DNA of 64,000 nt from contig JABVXU010000217.1 of assembly GCA_013365365.1 (NCBI GenBank), positions 25,157 to 89,156 on the forward strand, in the 5' to 3' direction. A program made the position numbers and the translations under genes. This stretch comes from Cruorifilaria tuberocauda. Taxonomy: Eukaryota; Nematoda; Chromadorea; Rhabditida; Onchocercidae. Under the pieces are notes generated by a model. The model was not told where the DNA came from. It saw only the letters and a list, made by a program, of their open reading frames with translations, and made no database searches. This document shows positions 39,562 to 53,100 of this stretch, one piece after another (positions within the stretch are counted from its first letter, which is position 1; each line of letters starts with the position of its first letter).

Positions 39562-42500
39562 ATGACGTCTGAACATGTTGTCTCCACAATCTTGGAAAAT
39601 GTCGATGGAATAACTAACTTAGCCCAGCGAGCATTGAAAATTAAGGATGAAGCTAATCAATTTTTCCATGGTAATTTTTATTATTTTTTTTCGTATGCCA
39701 GTAATTAAAGCTAATCATTTAATCGATAAATTACTGCCAGCTTATATTGTGTAATATTTTTTTCCTACTTTATTAGTTTTTGTTTAATATAGTTTTTATT
39801 ATATTATATAATAATATAAAAGTAATATTAAGAATAGTTAGGCTGTTATATTATTGATGAATTTTATATTAATCAATACAATTAATAATGAGTAATCTTA
39901 TATAAAATTTATTTTCATCTATTTTATCATTACGGATTTGTTCAATATTTATCATTATCTATTATAGATCAAGCATACGACGTTGCCATTGAGCTTTATA
40001 CGAAAGCAATCGAGCTTGATGACCAGCAAGCATTGTTTTATGGTAATCGAAGTATGGCTTATTTAAAAAAAGAATTATATGGCAGCGCTCTAGAGGATGC
40101 GAATATGGCGTTAAAATTAGATCCTGGTTACACGAAGGGTTATTATAGGCGTGCGACAGCTTACATGGCTTTAGGAAAATTAAAACTTGCTCTAAAGGAT
40201 TATGATACGGTATCGTCGAAATTTTGGTTCTTATTTCATATTATGTAAGAAGAATATATAATTCTGATGAATGATATATAACGAAAGATTTGTTAATACG
40301 ATTAATATGAACGTTTTGCTTTTTCACTTTTACTCAGTATCCTACATTGAAAAAGACAATTTTTAAAGTGCATAATTTTTTACCAGATTTATCAAAACTA
40401 TTTGTGATAGCAAAAGTGATTAATTAGCTTTTCATTTTATATTTCTTCATCAAATATGATAAGTGAGTAGATTCAAGATTTGGATTAGAAAGTGAATGGA
40501 AAAAAATGGATCTTAATTATAGCTACTTTATTCCAGTGCTTTTCTTATTTGCTCTTTGTTCACTTTATTTGATACTAAAATTAATTAAACGGCACTAATA
40601 TCAAAAATGATTAAGTTACAGTAAGTACCGGAGGTTAGTAGTAAGGATTGATATTAATTTAATTTGATTTCATAATATGGACAGAAATGAAGCAGTTGTA
40701 TTTTACTGTAGTAATTATTGCAGGTGCGTAAAACACTACCAAATAATATTGATGCTAAGCGTAAATATGATGAATGCCAAAAATTGATGCGAAGGATAGC
40801 ATTTGAAAAAGCAATATCAGTTGATCATGACAGACGCAGTATCGCGGAATCTATTAATATTGATGCGATTGGTATTGTTTTCATTTTTTTCCTCTATTTA
40901 ACAAAATTAAATTAATTTAACTAGAGGAAATCGAAAATTGTTCTGAAATGGTTCAAGATAATAGAGTTAGGCAATTTAAATAATTTCTATAAAATACAAA
41001 AAAGAAAATGAATTTACTTGCTTGCTTTTCAGAAGTAGAAGCAACGTATGACGGTCCAGTTCTTGAGGATGATATTACTTTAGAATTTATGAAACAACTA
41101 ATTGAAACGTTTAAAGCAGAAAAGAAACTGCACAGAAAATACGCTTATAAGGTTTTGTTTTATTAAACGAATATTTGCTGATGAATTCCGACTTTTATAG
41201 TAATTATTTTGTGAGAATTTTTATTCTTTGTGAATTACCACAATTAAATGATATCTATGAAGAATGCATTTTTTTTTGTTTGATTTATTCAATAAATCTT
41301 TCAAAAGTTGCTCATTTGATCACTAAATCTTTTTTAGAATATTTAAAATTTTTTCGGTTTCCGGTCAGAACATGTGGACTCGCTTCATTTACTCTCAGAT
41401 TTTGCACGCATTTTTCCTTAAATTATGTCCAAAATATTTTTGCTCGTTTTATCTATCTACATCAGTTGACAGATAAAATGATAAATAGTTCGAATCCCAA
41501 CTGTAATTTCTATTTTTCAGATACTTTTGGCAATTAGGCGAATGTTTGGTGAATTATCGACACTTGTAGAAATTACAGTACCACCGGGGAAGAAATTTAC
41601 GATTTGTGGTGATATTCATGGACAGTTCTATGACTTGTGCAATGTGTTTGATTTAAATGGGTTGCCTTCAGAAACGAATCCATATGTAGATTTTTCACAT
41701 TTCATTTGAATTGATTTCTTGATAATGATAATGAAGTGAAAGTTGCATATCTTGCTTTTTTTTCAGCTTTTCAATGGTGATTTTGTTGATCGCGGTTCAT
41801 TCTCAGTTGAAACAATATTTACTTTATTCGGATTTAAACTTTTATATCCAGAGCACTTTTTTATGTCACGAGGTTTGCTTTATTCAATTAATTATCTTTT
41901 CATTATTAGAATATAACTTCATTTCAGTTGAAAATCGACATTTCCTGTGCATTAAAAATTGAAATTATTAAAAATTGTTTCAATAATTGAATAAGATCGA
42001 AACAGTATACTACGTTTATATTTCGTTTTTACTCGTTTCGCAGTTTCTGTACTTCGTTTTATGCAGTTGCTATCACTCAACAATTTTTACAGGTAATCAC
42101 GAAAGTGATGTAATGAACAAAATGTATGGTTTTGAGGGTGAAGTAAAGAGCAAATATACAAGTCAAATGGCAGATTTCTTTACAGAGATCTTTGATTACT
42201 TACCGCTTTGTCATTTAATCAATAATAAAATATTTGTAAGTCATTTCCAATCAGATTTGGTTTATAGATGCTCTTGATTCCTTTCGTTCCGAATTTTTAC
42301 TCAATTTTTCGGATTTAGCTATATAATCGGTTTTGCTAAATAGCAGAGCAACGTACCATTTTTTTTTTTGGTTCAATCTAATAATACTACATTTTTCTCA
42401 TTTGTATATAGTGACTAAGTGATCTCGTCTTGAGTAATCTCAGAAAAAATATTTTTTTCAGTAGAATTTACCGCGGTGAATTGAAAATTTGAATTTCTTT

Positions 42501-43777
42501 GTCCTTATCTTAGTAACATTAAATTAATTAATGTGGGATTTTTCTTTGCAGCAAGTTGTTTTACACTATTTTGTTTAGTTATGCAAAGCTAACTGCTGTT
42601 TATGAAGAAATATGATACTAAAGTTGTCGGAAATTTTCTTTTGATCTGTTCTTCATTAATATTTTTATTTTTTGCTATTTTTAGTGATTAGTTTTGAATT
42701 AATTGAGGTTTGCCATGGAGGTTTATTCAAGGATGACGACGTCACCATGAATGATATAAAAAATACAAATCGGGTCCGTCAACCACCGGATGATGGTTAG
42801 CTAGTTCTTCATGACCAGTTGATCAATTTTTGAAACAATCTTTCTTATGCATTACGATATTTGTCATCAATACGTGATATGATCTACCATGTATTTCTCA
42901 ATAGATTTTTTATTTTCGAATTTTGAGTATGTTCTAATTGTATTTAAATAATTTTAACTTTTGAAGCTCCAAAGATTACTTCTTTATAAAAAAATTAGTT
43001 CGAATTGAATCAGTTTTTCAGCTGGATTGACATTTCAGGTATAATGTGCGATTTATTATGGTCTGATCCTCAAGACTTGGATGGTAGGTCAGCATCAAAA
43101 CGTGGAGTTGGTTGCCAGTTTGGTCCTGATGTGACACATAAATTTTGCGAAGCAAATGGTCTCGATTATGTTGTAAGGTACTATTTTTAATAATTCTATG
43201 CTAATTTCTTACCATTCCATGAGATATTTATGAAGACATCAAATTGCAATTGTAAAAGAATTCTATTACTTTTTTACCGCTATATAAGCTTTCTTGAATT
43301 TTTTTGTGATTTCATTTTTCTTATAGAAGTCATGAAGTGAAACCGGAAGGATATGAAGTTCATCATGATGGTAAATGTATCACTGTATTCAGTGCACCAA
43401 ATTACTGGTATGCATTGTTAATTTCTGTGAATTTTAGGTTTTAATTTTGTATTTAGATTTTCTCAGATCAATTATTCAATCTTAAAATGAAATACAACCT
43501 TGCTTCTCCATCATAATTTTTTCAGTGATACCATGGGAAATAAAGGAGCATTTATAACAATAAGAGGTGATAATTTAACACCGCGTTTCACTTCCTTCAC
43601 TGCAGTGGATCATCCTTCAGTAAGTAATTTTATGATTTAAGTTTTACTTTTAATTATGATACAAATAAATGGTTCAGCACTTTTGAGAAATGACAACCGT
43701 TTAACGACCAGTAGTAAATGAGTTATTTTCAGGTAAGGCCGATGGCGTACGCGAGCAGTTTATTTGGTTTTACGTAG
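39562..43777 (+). CDS. pph-5: Serine/threonine protein phosphatase 5 (TPR-PP5)
   Basis: Twelve exons: 39562-39670, 39968-40209, 40724-40871, 41033-41151, 41521-41685, 41767-41872, 42093-42235, 42708-42795, 43039-43177, 43327-43407, 43526-43619 and 43733-43777 (TAG). Phases agree throughout, giving 492 residues (human PP5 has 499). Three TPRs (about residues 21-135) keep the Hsp90 carboxylate-clamp residues in KDEAN, GNRS and KGYYRRA. The linker ends KLHRKYAY as in PP5. Catalytic motifs are intact: CGDIHGQ, GDFVDRG, GNHES, CHGG, SHEVK and SAPNYC. It ends in the autoinhibitory helix ([16 protein letters not shown]). Family role: an Hsp90-bound phosphatase acting on client kinases and nuclear receptors, autoinhibited until the TPR is engaged. 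Human PP5 has GDTHG where this has GDIHG, a common variant in PPP enzymes. Confidence 0.97.
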
Positions 43778-43874
43778 CAGTTGACTCAATGATTTATATA
43801 TGATGTTTTTTTAATCGATATACAGTGAACCATGCATACAAATGCTGAAATATTCAGGGGTTGAAAATGCGAGA

Positions 43875-43880
43875 AATAAA
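43875..43880 (+). terminator. Poly(A) signal of PP5
   Basis: AATAAA about 100 bases after the TAG stop. Confidence 0.5.
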
Positions 43881-44939
43881 TATTTTCTGTTATCTTGGTT
43901 TCATCACGTTTTCGTTTAATTAATATGTTGTAAGCAACAGAAATTTCATTGCTCATTCATATCAACTGCCATTCTCTTTTACTCTCGATACTTTAAAACA
44001 GCTATCTCACAGCTATCTGTAATTTATCACCGGGAGTAGTTGCTGTGAAATAATTATCAAACTTAAAAATTCATTACTCATTGTAAAATAATAGTATTCT
44101 TACTATTGTTACTATTGTTATTATTCTCTTTACAAGTGCTACTTCCGGTTTTTATTTAAATATTTGACATTCTAAATGTCTAATGTTTTCTACTGGAAAT
44201 GTATATTATCAAGTCTTGAATTAGAAGTAAAATGATTAATGAAACTAGACAATATACGAAGAAGGCAGCATTATCATTAGATACTTTCACTTATTTTTCA
44301 ATTCTGTACATTTCATCATATGATTATATTATAACATCAGAAGCATAGTTTATTACATTTTAGGAAATATTTATCTCCAAAATTCTGCTCAATAGCATGG
44401 CTAGTGTTCGTATTTAAAACTTGATTTAGATTGGATTATTAATAATTTGCAGTTCTAATTTCAAATCCTCATAAGAAAAATGTTTTCGAAGTTTTTATGC
44501 GATCGATTGGAAGTTCGGGAATGAAATTCACTGCAGAATCAATGAGGATTCAAAAGCAAACATTTTCTGTCGGATTCATTATATTCTAAGTTTCACGATT
44601 TGGTGAAGTTAGAAAATTACATTTTTACGGATGGTAAGTTAAAATCAGGTTATTTATTTTTTTTTTGTTTTGCTTAGTATTAGTATTAGTATTACTAGAG
44701 TAATCGGGAGTGATAGTTATATATTCCTTATTATACCTCTTGTATATTCACAGACAACTGTATTATTTATTGCATGAATTTAATAAAGTGTTAAAAAACA
44801 GTCATTTGTATGTCACTCTAGTCAAATTTCATTGTAAGACAGAAATTAAAATGAAATTTAATGAACAATAAAACGAAAAATTCATTTCTGATGAATTTGA
44901 AGAAAGTATCAGATTCAATTTCATTTTGGATAATTCTTT
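43881..44939. other. Spacer between PP5 and the ACTMAP homologue
   Basis: About 1.1 kb. A good donor (atg|gtaagt) at 44633, and an open frame before it, could mark a 5' exon of the next gene. Its only open frame has no start codon, and its phase does not fit the 44940 exon as translated, so I did not include it. Confidence 0.4.
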
Positions 44940-46635
44940 ATGTTTAAGGTAAATGTATTACCAAATTTATCACCATTGGCACAACGACGAATTCACTCAG
45001 TTTTGAATGATTATGTTGAAAATGTGAAAGGTCAAGGAGCTGTTGCATTTCTTAGAAATGTAGAACCAATACTACAGAGTGGACCTCAGTAAGTTTCATC
45101 TCATTGTTTTCTTTATACCGTAAAATTCATTTACATACCAAAATGTTGTCCAGAGATAAGTTCTAGAAAAGAAGAATAAGTTAAATTATCTTACTCTATT
45201 CATTTAAATTTATTTATATATTTAACCTTCCACACATTAAGAAATTATGTTGTCGTTGTTGGAATAGCCACTCTCATCTTAGGTTTGTTCATTCATGATC
45301 GATTTCATGTTAGTTATTTTTTTAAATTATCTTCATAAAATTTCTGAACTAATAATTCCAAGTAATATGTAGAAAAGAAACATATTCAATAAGAGATTAT
45401 CTTAAATAAGAAATTTTAAATCAGTATATCGTGATTCGTTTATCATCTTGAATCGGTCTTTTTTGAGTATCTAATAGAATCAATTTCTTTTAAAGCAATG
45501 CGATCAAATAATTAATTAAATTCTCCTAATGCAAAGTACGATTTAGATGTGGTCTTGTTGCTGTACAAATGGTTGCTCAAGCATACGGTCTCCCAGTTCA
45601 CAATGTAGATAAAATTTTCCAGTATGCCAAGGAAAAAGGATACACGAATCATGGTGAAATGTTTTCCGGTATATTTTATGTGCTTGTTTTCTATTTGAAT
45701 TTACTATCGATAATATTATGAATTATGAATTGCTCTTCTAATGTTTCGAAAGTATATCTCTGAGCAACTTTTAGTCGAAAAACCAAATTCACATGAATGA
45801 CATTTGACGTTAGTTAGCAATTTCCATTAGTTTCAAAGATTTAAAATTTGCTATATTTTCCAATCTTCATTCTTACATAGTAATAATGCTTTTTAAATAA
45901 AGGTAAAATAAATTTCATACCTCTTTTGCATTTATTTCAGCTGATTGGTTAGCTGATGTTGCGGTTTCATTATGGCCAATGTTAGATGTAGCAGTTGAGA
46001 ACGTTCCATCTACACCGCAAATGGAAAAGTTGGTTCAAGAAAATGCGTTACTATTAATACCATATGATTGTGATAAAAATCATCATCCAAGTAATCGAAG
46101 AGGACGTAACAGTCATTGGTGTCTTGTTGTTAGTTTTTTTTTTTCTCAATCGAAAAATGTTAATCTGAAAAAAAGTGAAGAAATGAAATGGTATATAGAT
46201 GTGTATTCGAGAAAAGGCATGTAAGAAATTGGAAAGAAATTTTTGGGATAAATGAAGAAGGAAATGACAAAGTGTAAGCTTTGTGTAAGCTTTTTTATTA
46301 AGCATTGATAATTTTATTTTATTGTTTTATGTTTCAATTTTTTTCTTTAGATAGGATTTCTTTGTCCGGTAAAAGAATTAGAAACGATAATGTGGAATAC
46401 GGCAACTGCTCATACCTGTTCCAAGGCTACCCACGTATTTTGTATTCATGGTAAAAGTCGTCATCTAGCTGTATGGAATTATTCACAACTTATTGCTAGT
46501 AATTTTAATCTATGTGAACCGTCAACGAAACTGATCAATTATGTAATACCATCAAGTGATCTTTCAACACTTCGAAATCGTTGTATCGTTATCCGTTATC
46601 ACCGTGATACCACTAATTTTAATGATATTTCTTAA
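44940..46635 (+). CDS. ACTMAP: ACTMAP (C19orf54)-like actin maturation protease
   Basis: Exons 44940-45088, 45547-45668, 45941-46128 and 46351-46635 (TAA), in phase, give 247 residues (human about 350). LQSGPQCGLVAVQMVA holds the presumed nucleophile Cys51 and matches human 'LQTGPQCGLVAL'. GYTNHGEMFSADWLA and ALLLIPYDCDKNHHP follow in the family order. SHWCLVIGFLCPV supplies the presumed catalytic His149 (human 'AHWAVSAGVLLGV'). KSRHLAVWNYSQLIASN matches the 'KSWHYQLWDYDQVRESN' region. ACTMAP removes the N-acetylated residue from new actin so that it can be re-acetylated. I end exon 3 at a gttagt donor (46128), not at 46220, because only that junction keeps the frame into the last exon and restores the family motif. 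The N-terminus before MFKVNV is uncertain. It lies directly downstream of PP5 on the same strand. Confidence 0.88.
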
Positions 46636-47157
46636 TTTTCTTAAATTTGTAACTCTTTCAAAGTTTTTCTCTAACATTTCAAAATAGTTATCTTAGTTTT
46701 ATTTTATCAGTACTATGAAAACTAGTAAAATGGATAATTTTATAAATCTTTCAGATTTCATTTTAGTTTTCGTTTTTTTAATTTTATGCTATTGTTTAAT
46801 TAGTTTAATTGCTAGTTAAAAAAATCAACAGAAATGCTATCAAAAAAGGAAATTTATTGGAAAATAATTCTTTCGAAGAAAAAATTTTTTTTATACCTTG
46901 TAAAAAACTGTGAATAACTTTTTAACAAAAATTTTTTAAAAGAGAGTGCATTGGAACTGTTGTTTGAGAAGAGAGAAAATGATTTATTTAATTGTTGAAC
47001 TCTAGAAAGTAAGTGTAAAAATGGATGTTTTATTGAAATATGCTTTGTAACAAATTTCACTTGTAATTTTTTATTCAATTGAATGAATTAATTAATCATT
47101 GATCATTGATCATTGAATGAATTAATTAATCAGATAAATTATTAGGCATGCTTTGGT
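46636..47157. other. Convergent 3' region between the ACTMAP and NRF-like genes
   Basis: About 520 bases between two stop codons facing each other, AT-rich, with no gene. It must contain both polyadenylation sites. A repeated 'gaatgaattaattaatca' lies near 47080-47130. Confidence 0.7.
47070..47075 (-). terminator. Poly(A) signal of the NRF-6-like gene
   Basis: AATAAA on the minus strand, about 80 bases after the stop codon at 47158-47160. Confidence 0.45.
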
Positions 47158-50100
47158 TTACGTGTATGATTCGCGTGGATTCTCCTGACTTCCATTAATT
47201 ATATGAATAACCTACAAAGCAAAGAAAAAGTAAGTAAATTCACTTATCAAATTGAAAATGATAAAAGAATTTAAAAGCACGAATCACTACAAGGTTAAAA
47301 CAATGATGATCTTTCGTTGAATACTTCAAACTTGCAGGTTTGTATATACTATCAAGGTTTCTCTAATTAAAGTGAATTGAAATTTGCTATATGCAAATAG
47401 AAGAAATTAAAATTAATCAATTGTCAATTTTAGAGAGAATACTCAAAATTTTGCTTCTTCTATAAAATAAAGTAAAAAGAAATATTTTCAGAAAATACCT
47501 TATATAATCGATCAATACCTTATATAATTTTACAATTAATATTTTACAAATTATTGTGTGAAAGAAATAAAGAAAATTTTATGATAGTTAAGTTTATTTA
47601 TCATATGATCAGATGATAATCTTATAAAGGGTCATGCAAATCTGAAGTAAGAATTTGGATGTTAGTAATAAAATAGCTTACAGTTTCTCCGGTAGTTGTA
47701 CTTGATGATTTACTTGATACTGATGTCTCTTCATAAGGGAAAAAATCTAAATATCGTTCTTGTTGTTGTTGTTGTTTTTGTTGTTGTTTTTGTTGCTGTT
47801 GTGGTTGCTGTTGTTGTTGCTGTTGTTGTTGCTGTTGTTGTAGTAGTAGTTGTTGTTGTTGTCGTTGTTGTTGTCGTAGTTGTTGTAGTTGTTGTAATTG
47901 TTGTTGTTGTTGTTGTTGTCGATTTATTCCATTATATCGAATTATTGGCCTGCATTATTATGTATATCAGGGGCAAATTTACACATTTCCTAATTTACCA
48001 ATGAAAATTTTTAATAATTAATAAAATATTTACTAGTATTTAAATTACTTATGCAAAAATTATCAATTAAATCGTTTTGATAATTTATAAGTCTAACTTT
48101 CGTATGTTATAAGGAGATTCCGAATAACTGCTCGAACCAATATTAAACTTTTTTCTAGCTTTTTCAATCCATGAGAAGCCGACATTTTCCACCATCGGAA
48201 TCTATGAATGATAAATGAATGATGATTAGAATTTTTCAGCTAAGTATGAAAAACATTTACTCTATTTTACTCTACATTTACTTCAAGTAGAAGTTCCTGA
48301 ATTGTACATTGTATAGTGAAATTTTTAACTTAATGAATTAAAAATAGAGAAATTTTTTACTAGCTTACTTAAGGCTTAAAGCTAATACTAAATAATCATA
48401 ATAAATTATTATCGTACTAAAAAAGTGAATCCTTCGGGAATTTAGGAATACATTTGAGAAGGAATAAGAAACAATAATTAGTATAGGAAAATAAATTTTG
48501 ATTTCGAAAAAAGCAAAATCACTATTTTGTTATCATAATTTTACACCAATCATCCAACCTCTCTATCGTGATTTTACTTCAGTCACTAATCTTATCATAA
48601 TTCCGTTCAACAATCAATCTATTCAGCATAATTTTGTCTTAATCATTAACCTTTTTATCATGATTTTTCTTCATCGGTATTTGATTTTCCTGCTCCACTG
48701 TAAATGATGTATCAGCTTCTCCACTACTACTGTATTGCTTTTCCATGATTACACCATCCCAATTAGCAATATTCTCGGTATTTTCATCATCGACGTTCCA
48801 AAACTGTTGTTTAGTTTTTGGTACCATTACATTGGAAGATTTCGACGTACGGAATAACTTATCTGATAAGTAAGTTATTAATTTTAAACTGGAATTTAAT
48901 TTCGTTTCAGTATACATTCCATGGACATTTGAAATTAATACCGCATTTGCATACGAAAAAAAAATGAAAAGACATTTAAGAAATTTCATTTGCAATTAAA
49001 ATGAAGCATTAAAAAGGAAGATTCGAAAATTCTAACTGGTGAAAACCTTAAATAATCATTTCAGGTTTTCGTTACTTTATTGTTTAACAATCATTTCAAT
49101 TCACATCGATAAGGTATATTTAAATTAAAAATAAAACTAAAAAGTAATTTGCAAAGTAGTTTTAAGTTTTAAAAAGTAATTTAAAAGTAATCTTGAAAGT
49201 AACTTAGTTTGCTCTCAAATGAAAGACTTTCAGAAAAAAAAAGTTTTTGTTTTAAGTTTATTGTCTTATTTTTAAGTTATACTAATAGAAAATTTTTAGA
49301 AATTCTTGCATAAAAATTAATATAATTTAATTGTGATAATTTATTCTGATAATTTAGGTAAATTAATGAATACAATTTTAATAAAATAAAATAACACTTT
49401 TGAAATTTTGTTTACCGTTTGCTGATTCATCCGATAAGCTTTTGCAGGTTGAAAAAGCACCACTTTCAATACTAATAATACTTTTACTAACTTGCTTATC
49501 AAACTTATCAATATCAGTACGATGATAATATGTTCGATTATCCTAAAGAAAAATGAAAAAAGGGGCTAAATTTTAGGTTTAAATTAGAATTTTAGGTTTC
49601 AATTTAAAATTCTAAAAGAAAAAACGATAAATTTTGAGTCAAGTAAATTCTATTAAAGTTAAATTTGGAAATTTAATAAGTAGAATCATTAAAAATTTTT
49701 ATTTCTGAATAATTTGTAAATTAAAATTTTTAAATTGTAAAATGAAACTTAATCAATTTCAAATGAATAAAGTTAAATTGTTTACTATTGTATCATTTGA
49801 TCGTACTGATAAAATCTGTAAATCCTCGTGATTTTTCTCAATCCATTGTTCTGTTCGTTTCATCTTTGGTATCATTGGAACAAGCTCAATAACCTCATCA
49901 TTCTTTCTAGAAAATTTAATTAAATTTGGAATTCAAAAAAAAAAAATCGTAAATGAATTTTTAATCATTGATAAATTAATTACGTATGATTTTACTGATG
50001 ATAACGAGTAATTTTAATCAATAATATACTAGAAAATACGAGTTTTTTTTCCTGTACATTTAAACGTAGTGATAGAAGAACGATCTTAAAAATTAAATTA

Positions 50101-53100
50101 GGAATTGAATTACTTAAATATTAATTTCAATATCGCTATTACATATCATTTCCACTGCAATCTAAAATCGTTCTTTTCATTTATTATCACTTAGCTTATT
50201 ACTTGAATAGAACGCTTGAAAATATTTTCCATCCTGTCTAAAAGAATGAATGATAAAGTTTAATTAATTATTTGAAAGATAATTAATTAAACCTTATCAT
50301 TCATTCAATACAATCTTATCAATCAAGCATTTTTATCGTTTTTTTTTTCATTTAATTTTAACAAATAACAAACTTTTGATGAAATAGTTGAACATTGGAT
50401 TTATTCAAACTGATATCACTTTGTTTTTTATCATTACCCATTTTATTTGATAACGAATGGCAGGTACGAATTGTTTTAAATATTTTACGCTCAATAACTA
50501 ACGGAGGAATCTGAAAATGAGAAAAGTGATAAGCGATATTTCGCATTTTTGTATTTTTTATCAAATAATTCATATTCGTAATTATATTCATAATTTTCAT
50601 TTTCATCTTCATATTCATAATTAATCAGGTCAGATATTTCATCCTACATTTTCATACATTTACTTAATATCTAATTAATAAGATAGGATAGAATTGATAA
50701 GATCGGATAGAAAGGTAAAAGGTTAATAGTATCAATCTTCGGGTAAAAACAAATTTCTGATCAAACCGTACCCAACTGATACTTTCAATATATTTTCGTA
50801 CATTTACTTAATAATATTTAGATTTAGACATTTACTGATATTTACTTAATAATATTTAGTTATTACTTAATATCTAATTGATATGATCGAATAGAAAGGT
50901 AAAAGGTTAATAGTATCAATCTTAGGGAAAACGACAAATTTCTGATCCACCCAACTGATAATTTTCAATTCTCAATTTATAATCACTTATCAGATCATGC
51001 AGTAATAAAGAACTGAATAATCACTTATCAAATCATGCAGTAATAAAGAATTGGAGTGATGAGATATGAGATAATATATTTCAATTCTCAATTTATCATT
51101 GATCTATTTAATCAATGCTATATCAGATTGATACGAACTGTTAACTAACTTCAATGATAAAAGCTATAAGAGTAGCAGCAAGTAATGATAACACTGATAG
51201 TTCCATAGCTAAAATGATGAAATAGTAAGCTGAGAGTGGCATCATGGGTGAACGTCGTGTCCAGATGAAATACAATAAAATTGGTTCATGTGATAAGTAA
51301 AATCCATAGGATAATCTACAAAAAAAAAAAATACCAATTTCCATTTTCAACTAATTTACTTTACTTCATTAAATATTTTAAAAGTAATCTAAATATAAAA
51401 GTAATCCAATTTGAGTGAATAAAAATTATCAATTTGATAAGATTATATTCAACAAAGTAATTAACCTGGAAAAAAAGATCCATTTCTTCCAGGCTAAAAA
51501 CTGATATATCATTTGCATATGTCCTCGTTCACATAACCAAACAAATACGGCTAAACCAAATGTCCAAAATACTCTTAAAATTATCCATCAGAAATAGTAA
51601 TTCAAAAATAGATGAATTTTATTTAATGAAATAAATAAACGGATGGCAAAGTCAGGTTTGGATGATTTATCAGTGTGATTAGATTCCGGAACCATCTGCT
51701 GGTTAGAACTGTGGTCAGATTCCGGAACCATCTGACGATTGGAAAAATTGTGATCAGATTTCGGAACCATCTGATGGTGAGAATTCCATTTTACTACTCA
51801 AACTTTTAAATGATATTGAAATCTTTACAGCAACTCTTTAATTATTCATTGGATTCAACTCTTTTTGAATAGCGTAAAAGGTCAAGCTAAAGGCAAATTA
51901 ACGTGAAATCATTGACGTACGCTAATGGATATGGAAGAGAGAAATGATAACCTGAATGTAGCAGCGTAAAAAATTGAAAATAGACTAAAGTCGTTTGCAT
52001 AATTGCCACCGAAAAGTGAAAAAGCAAGCATGAAAAGTGAACCAAAACGTGCAACATCAATTTGTATTTTTGAATAAGTTCGTTTTGATTTGATTGAAAG
52101 TGACCGACCAAGAAGAATTCCTAAAAAACACTTACGTCATCTACGTCGACCATGCATATATAATTATTACGTGAATTAGTTAAAGCATATATTTAAACAA
52201 GAGTGATATGAAAGATACATACAGGAAAGAATAAATTAATTATTGTTAAATAATTTCAAACAAAAAAAGTAGTCTAATGCAAATGCTTTCTTTTTTTTTC
52301 CGGCTTTTAAATATAGCTCATTTTGAAAATTTCTGAAATGAAATTTTCGGACTTTAATTTTTTCAAGTAATATGAAACGTAATTTTAATTTCCAAATTAA
52401 ATTCAAATTAAATAATTTTTAAATCAAAAATTATCAATCATTTTTATAAATTATAATTCAAGGAATGAACGATAAAAAATGGCATTTCTTTTAAAAAGAA
52501 TTTACCAATTAAAAATGAGCTAATTCTTGCATGTGGTGCAGCATATAAGTATCGAAACATTTTTTCCATTAATTCTGTTGTTAAGCTATTATTTGCGATA
52601 ATTGCTGAGATAAATGTCGTTGGAAATCTGTAAAGTTATACTGTATTACTCTTACCGTATTCGTTATACCGTACTAACTACAGTATCTTCCTTTTTGTCC
52701 GAAAAAAAGTAGAAAATGTACCGAGATCATGATTAACTTACTTTATTTATTTATTTTATTTACTTAATTAACTTATTTATTAGTCTTTGTTTTTAATGAA
52801 TACATTTTATTAAATTGTTGAAAGTAATATAATATATCATGATAATTCGGTTCAGAGTTAACCTGATGATTAAGTTGTATCTTATCATCTGAGTTAACCT
52901 GATGATTAAGTTATATTTGAATAATCAATATAACGAAATTTATTCATTAAATCAATATGTTAATCTTTTTCACAAAATCATGATCACTGTACAAATGAGA
53001 TATAACTTAATCATCAGGTTAACAATTACTGATTTATTTTTTTGCAATCAATTAATTGAATGTTTCACCATTCTTTTCATCTTTTTCATCCTCTCTTTCT

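Noticed and set aside
44430..44640. Possible 5' exon of the ACTMAP gene ending in a strong donor
   Set aside because: The only open frame lacks a start codon and its phase would shift the frame of the 44940 exon.
46132..46220. Extension of ACTMAP exon 3 to the gtaaga donor at 46220
   Set aside because: Phase does not fit the last exon and would create a stop; ending at 46128 restores the family motif.
47696..48004. Plus-strand polyvaline frame
   Set aside because: Shadow of the minus-strand glutamine codons in the NRF-like gene, which has matching splice phases.
51588..51770. Minus-strand MVPESDH-repeat frame as an alternative exon
   Set aside because: The frame stops before the next exon and the repeat is a 38-base minisatellite inside an intron.
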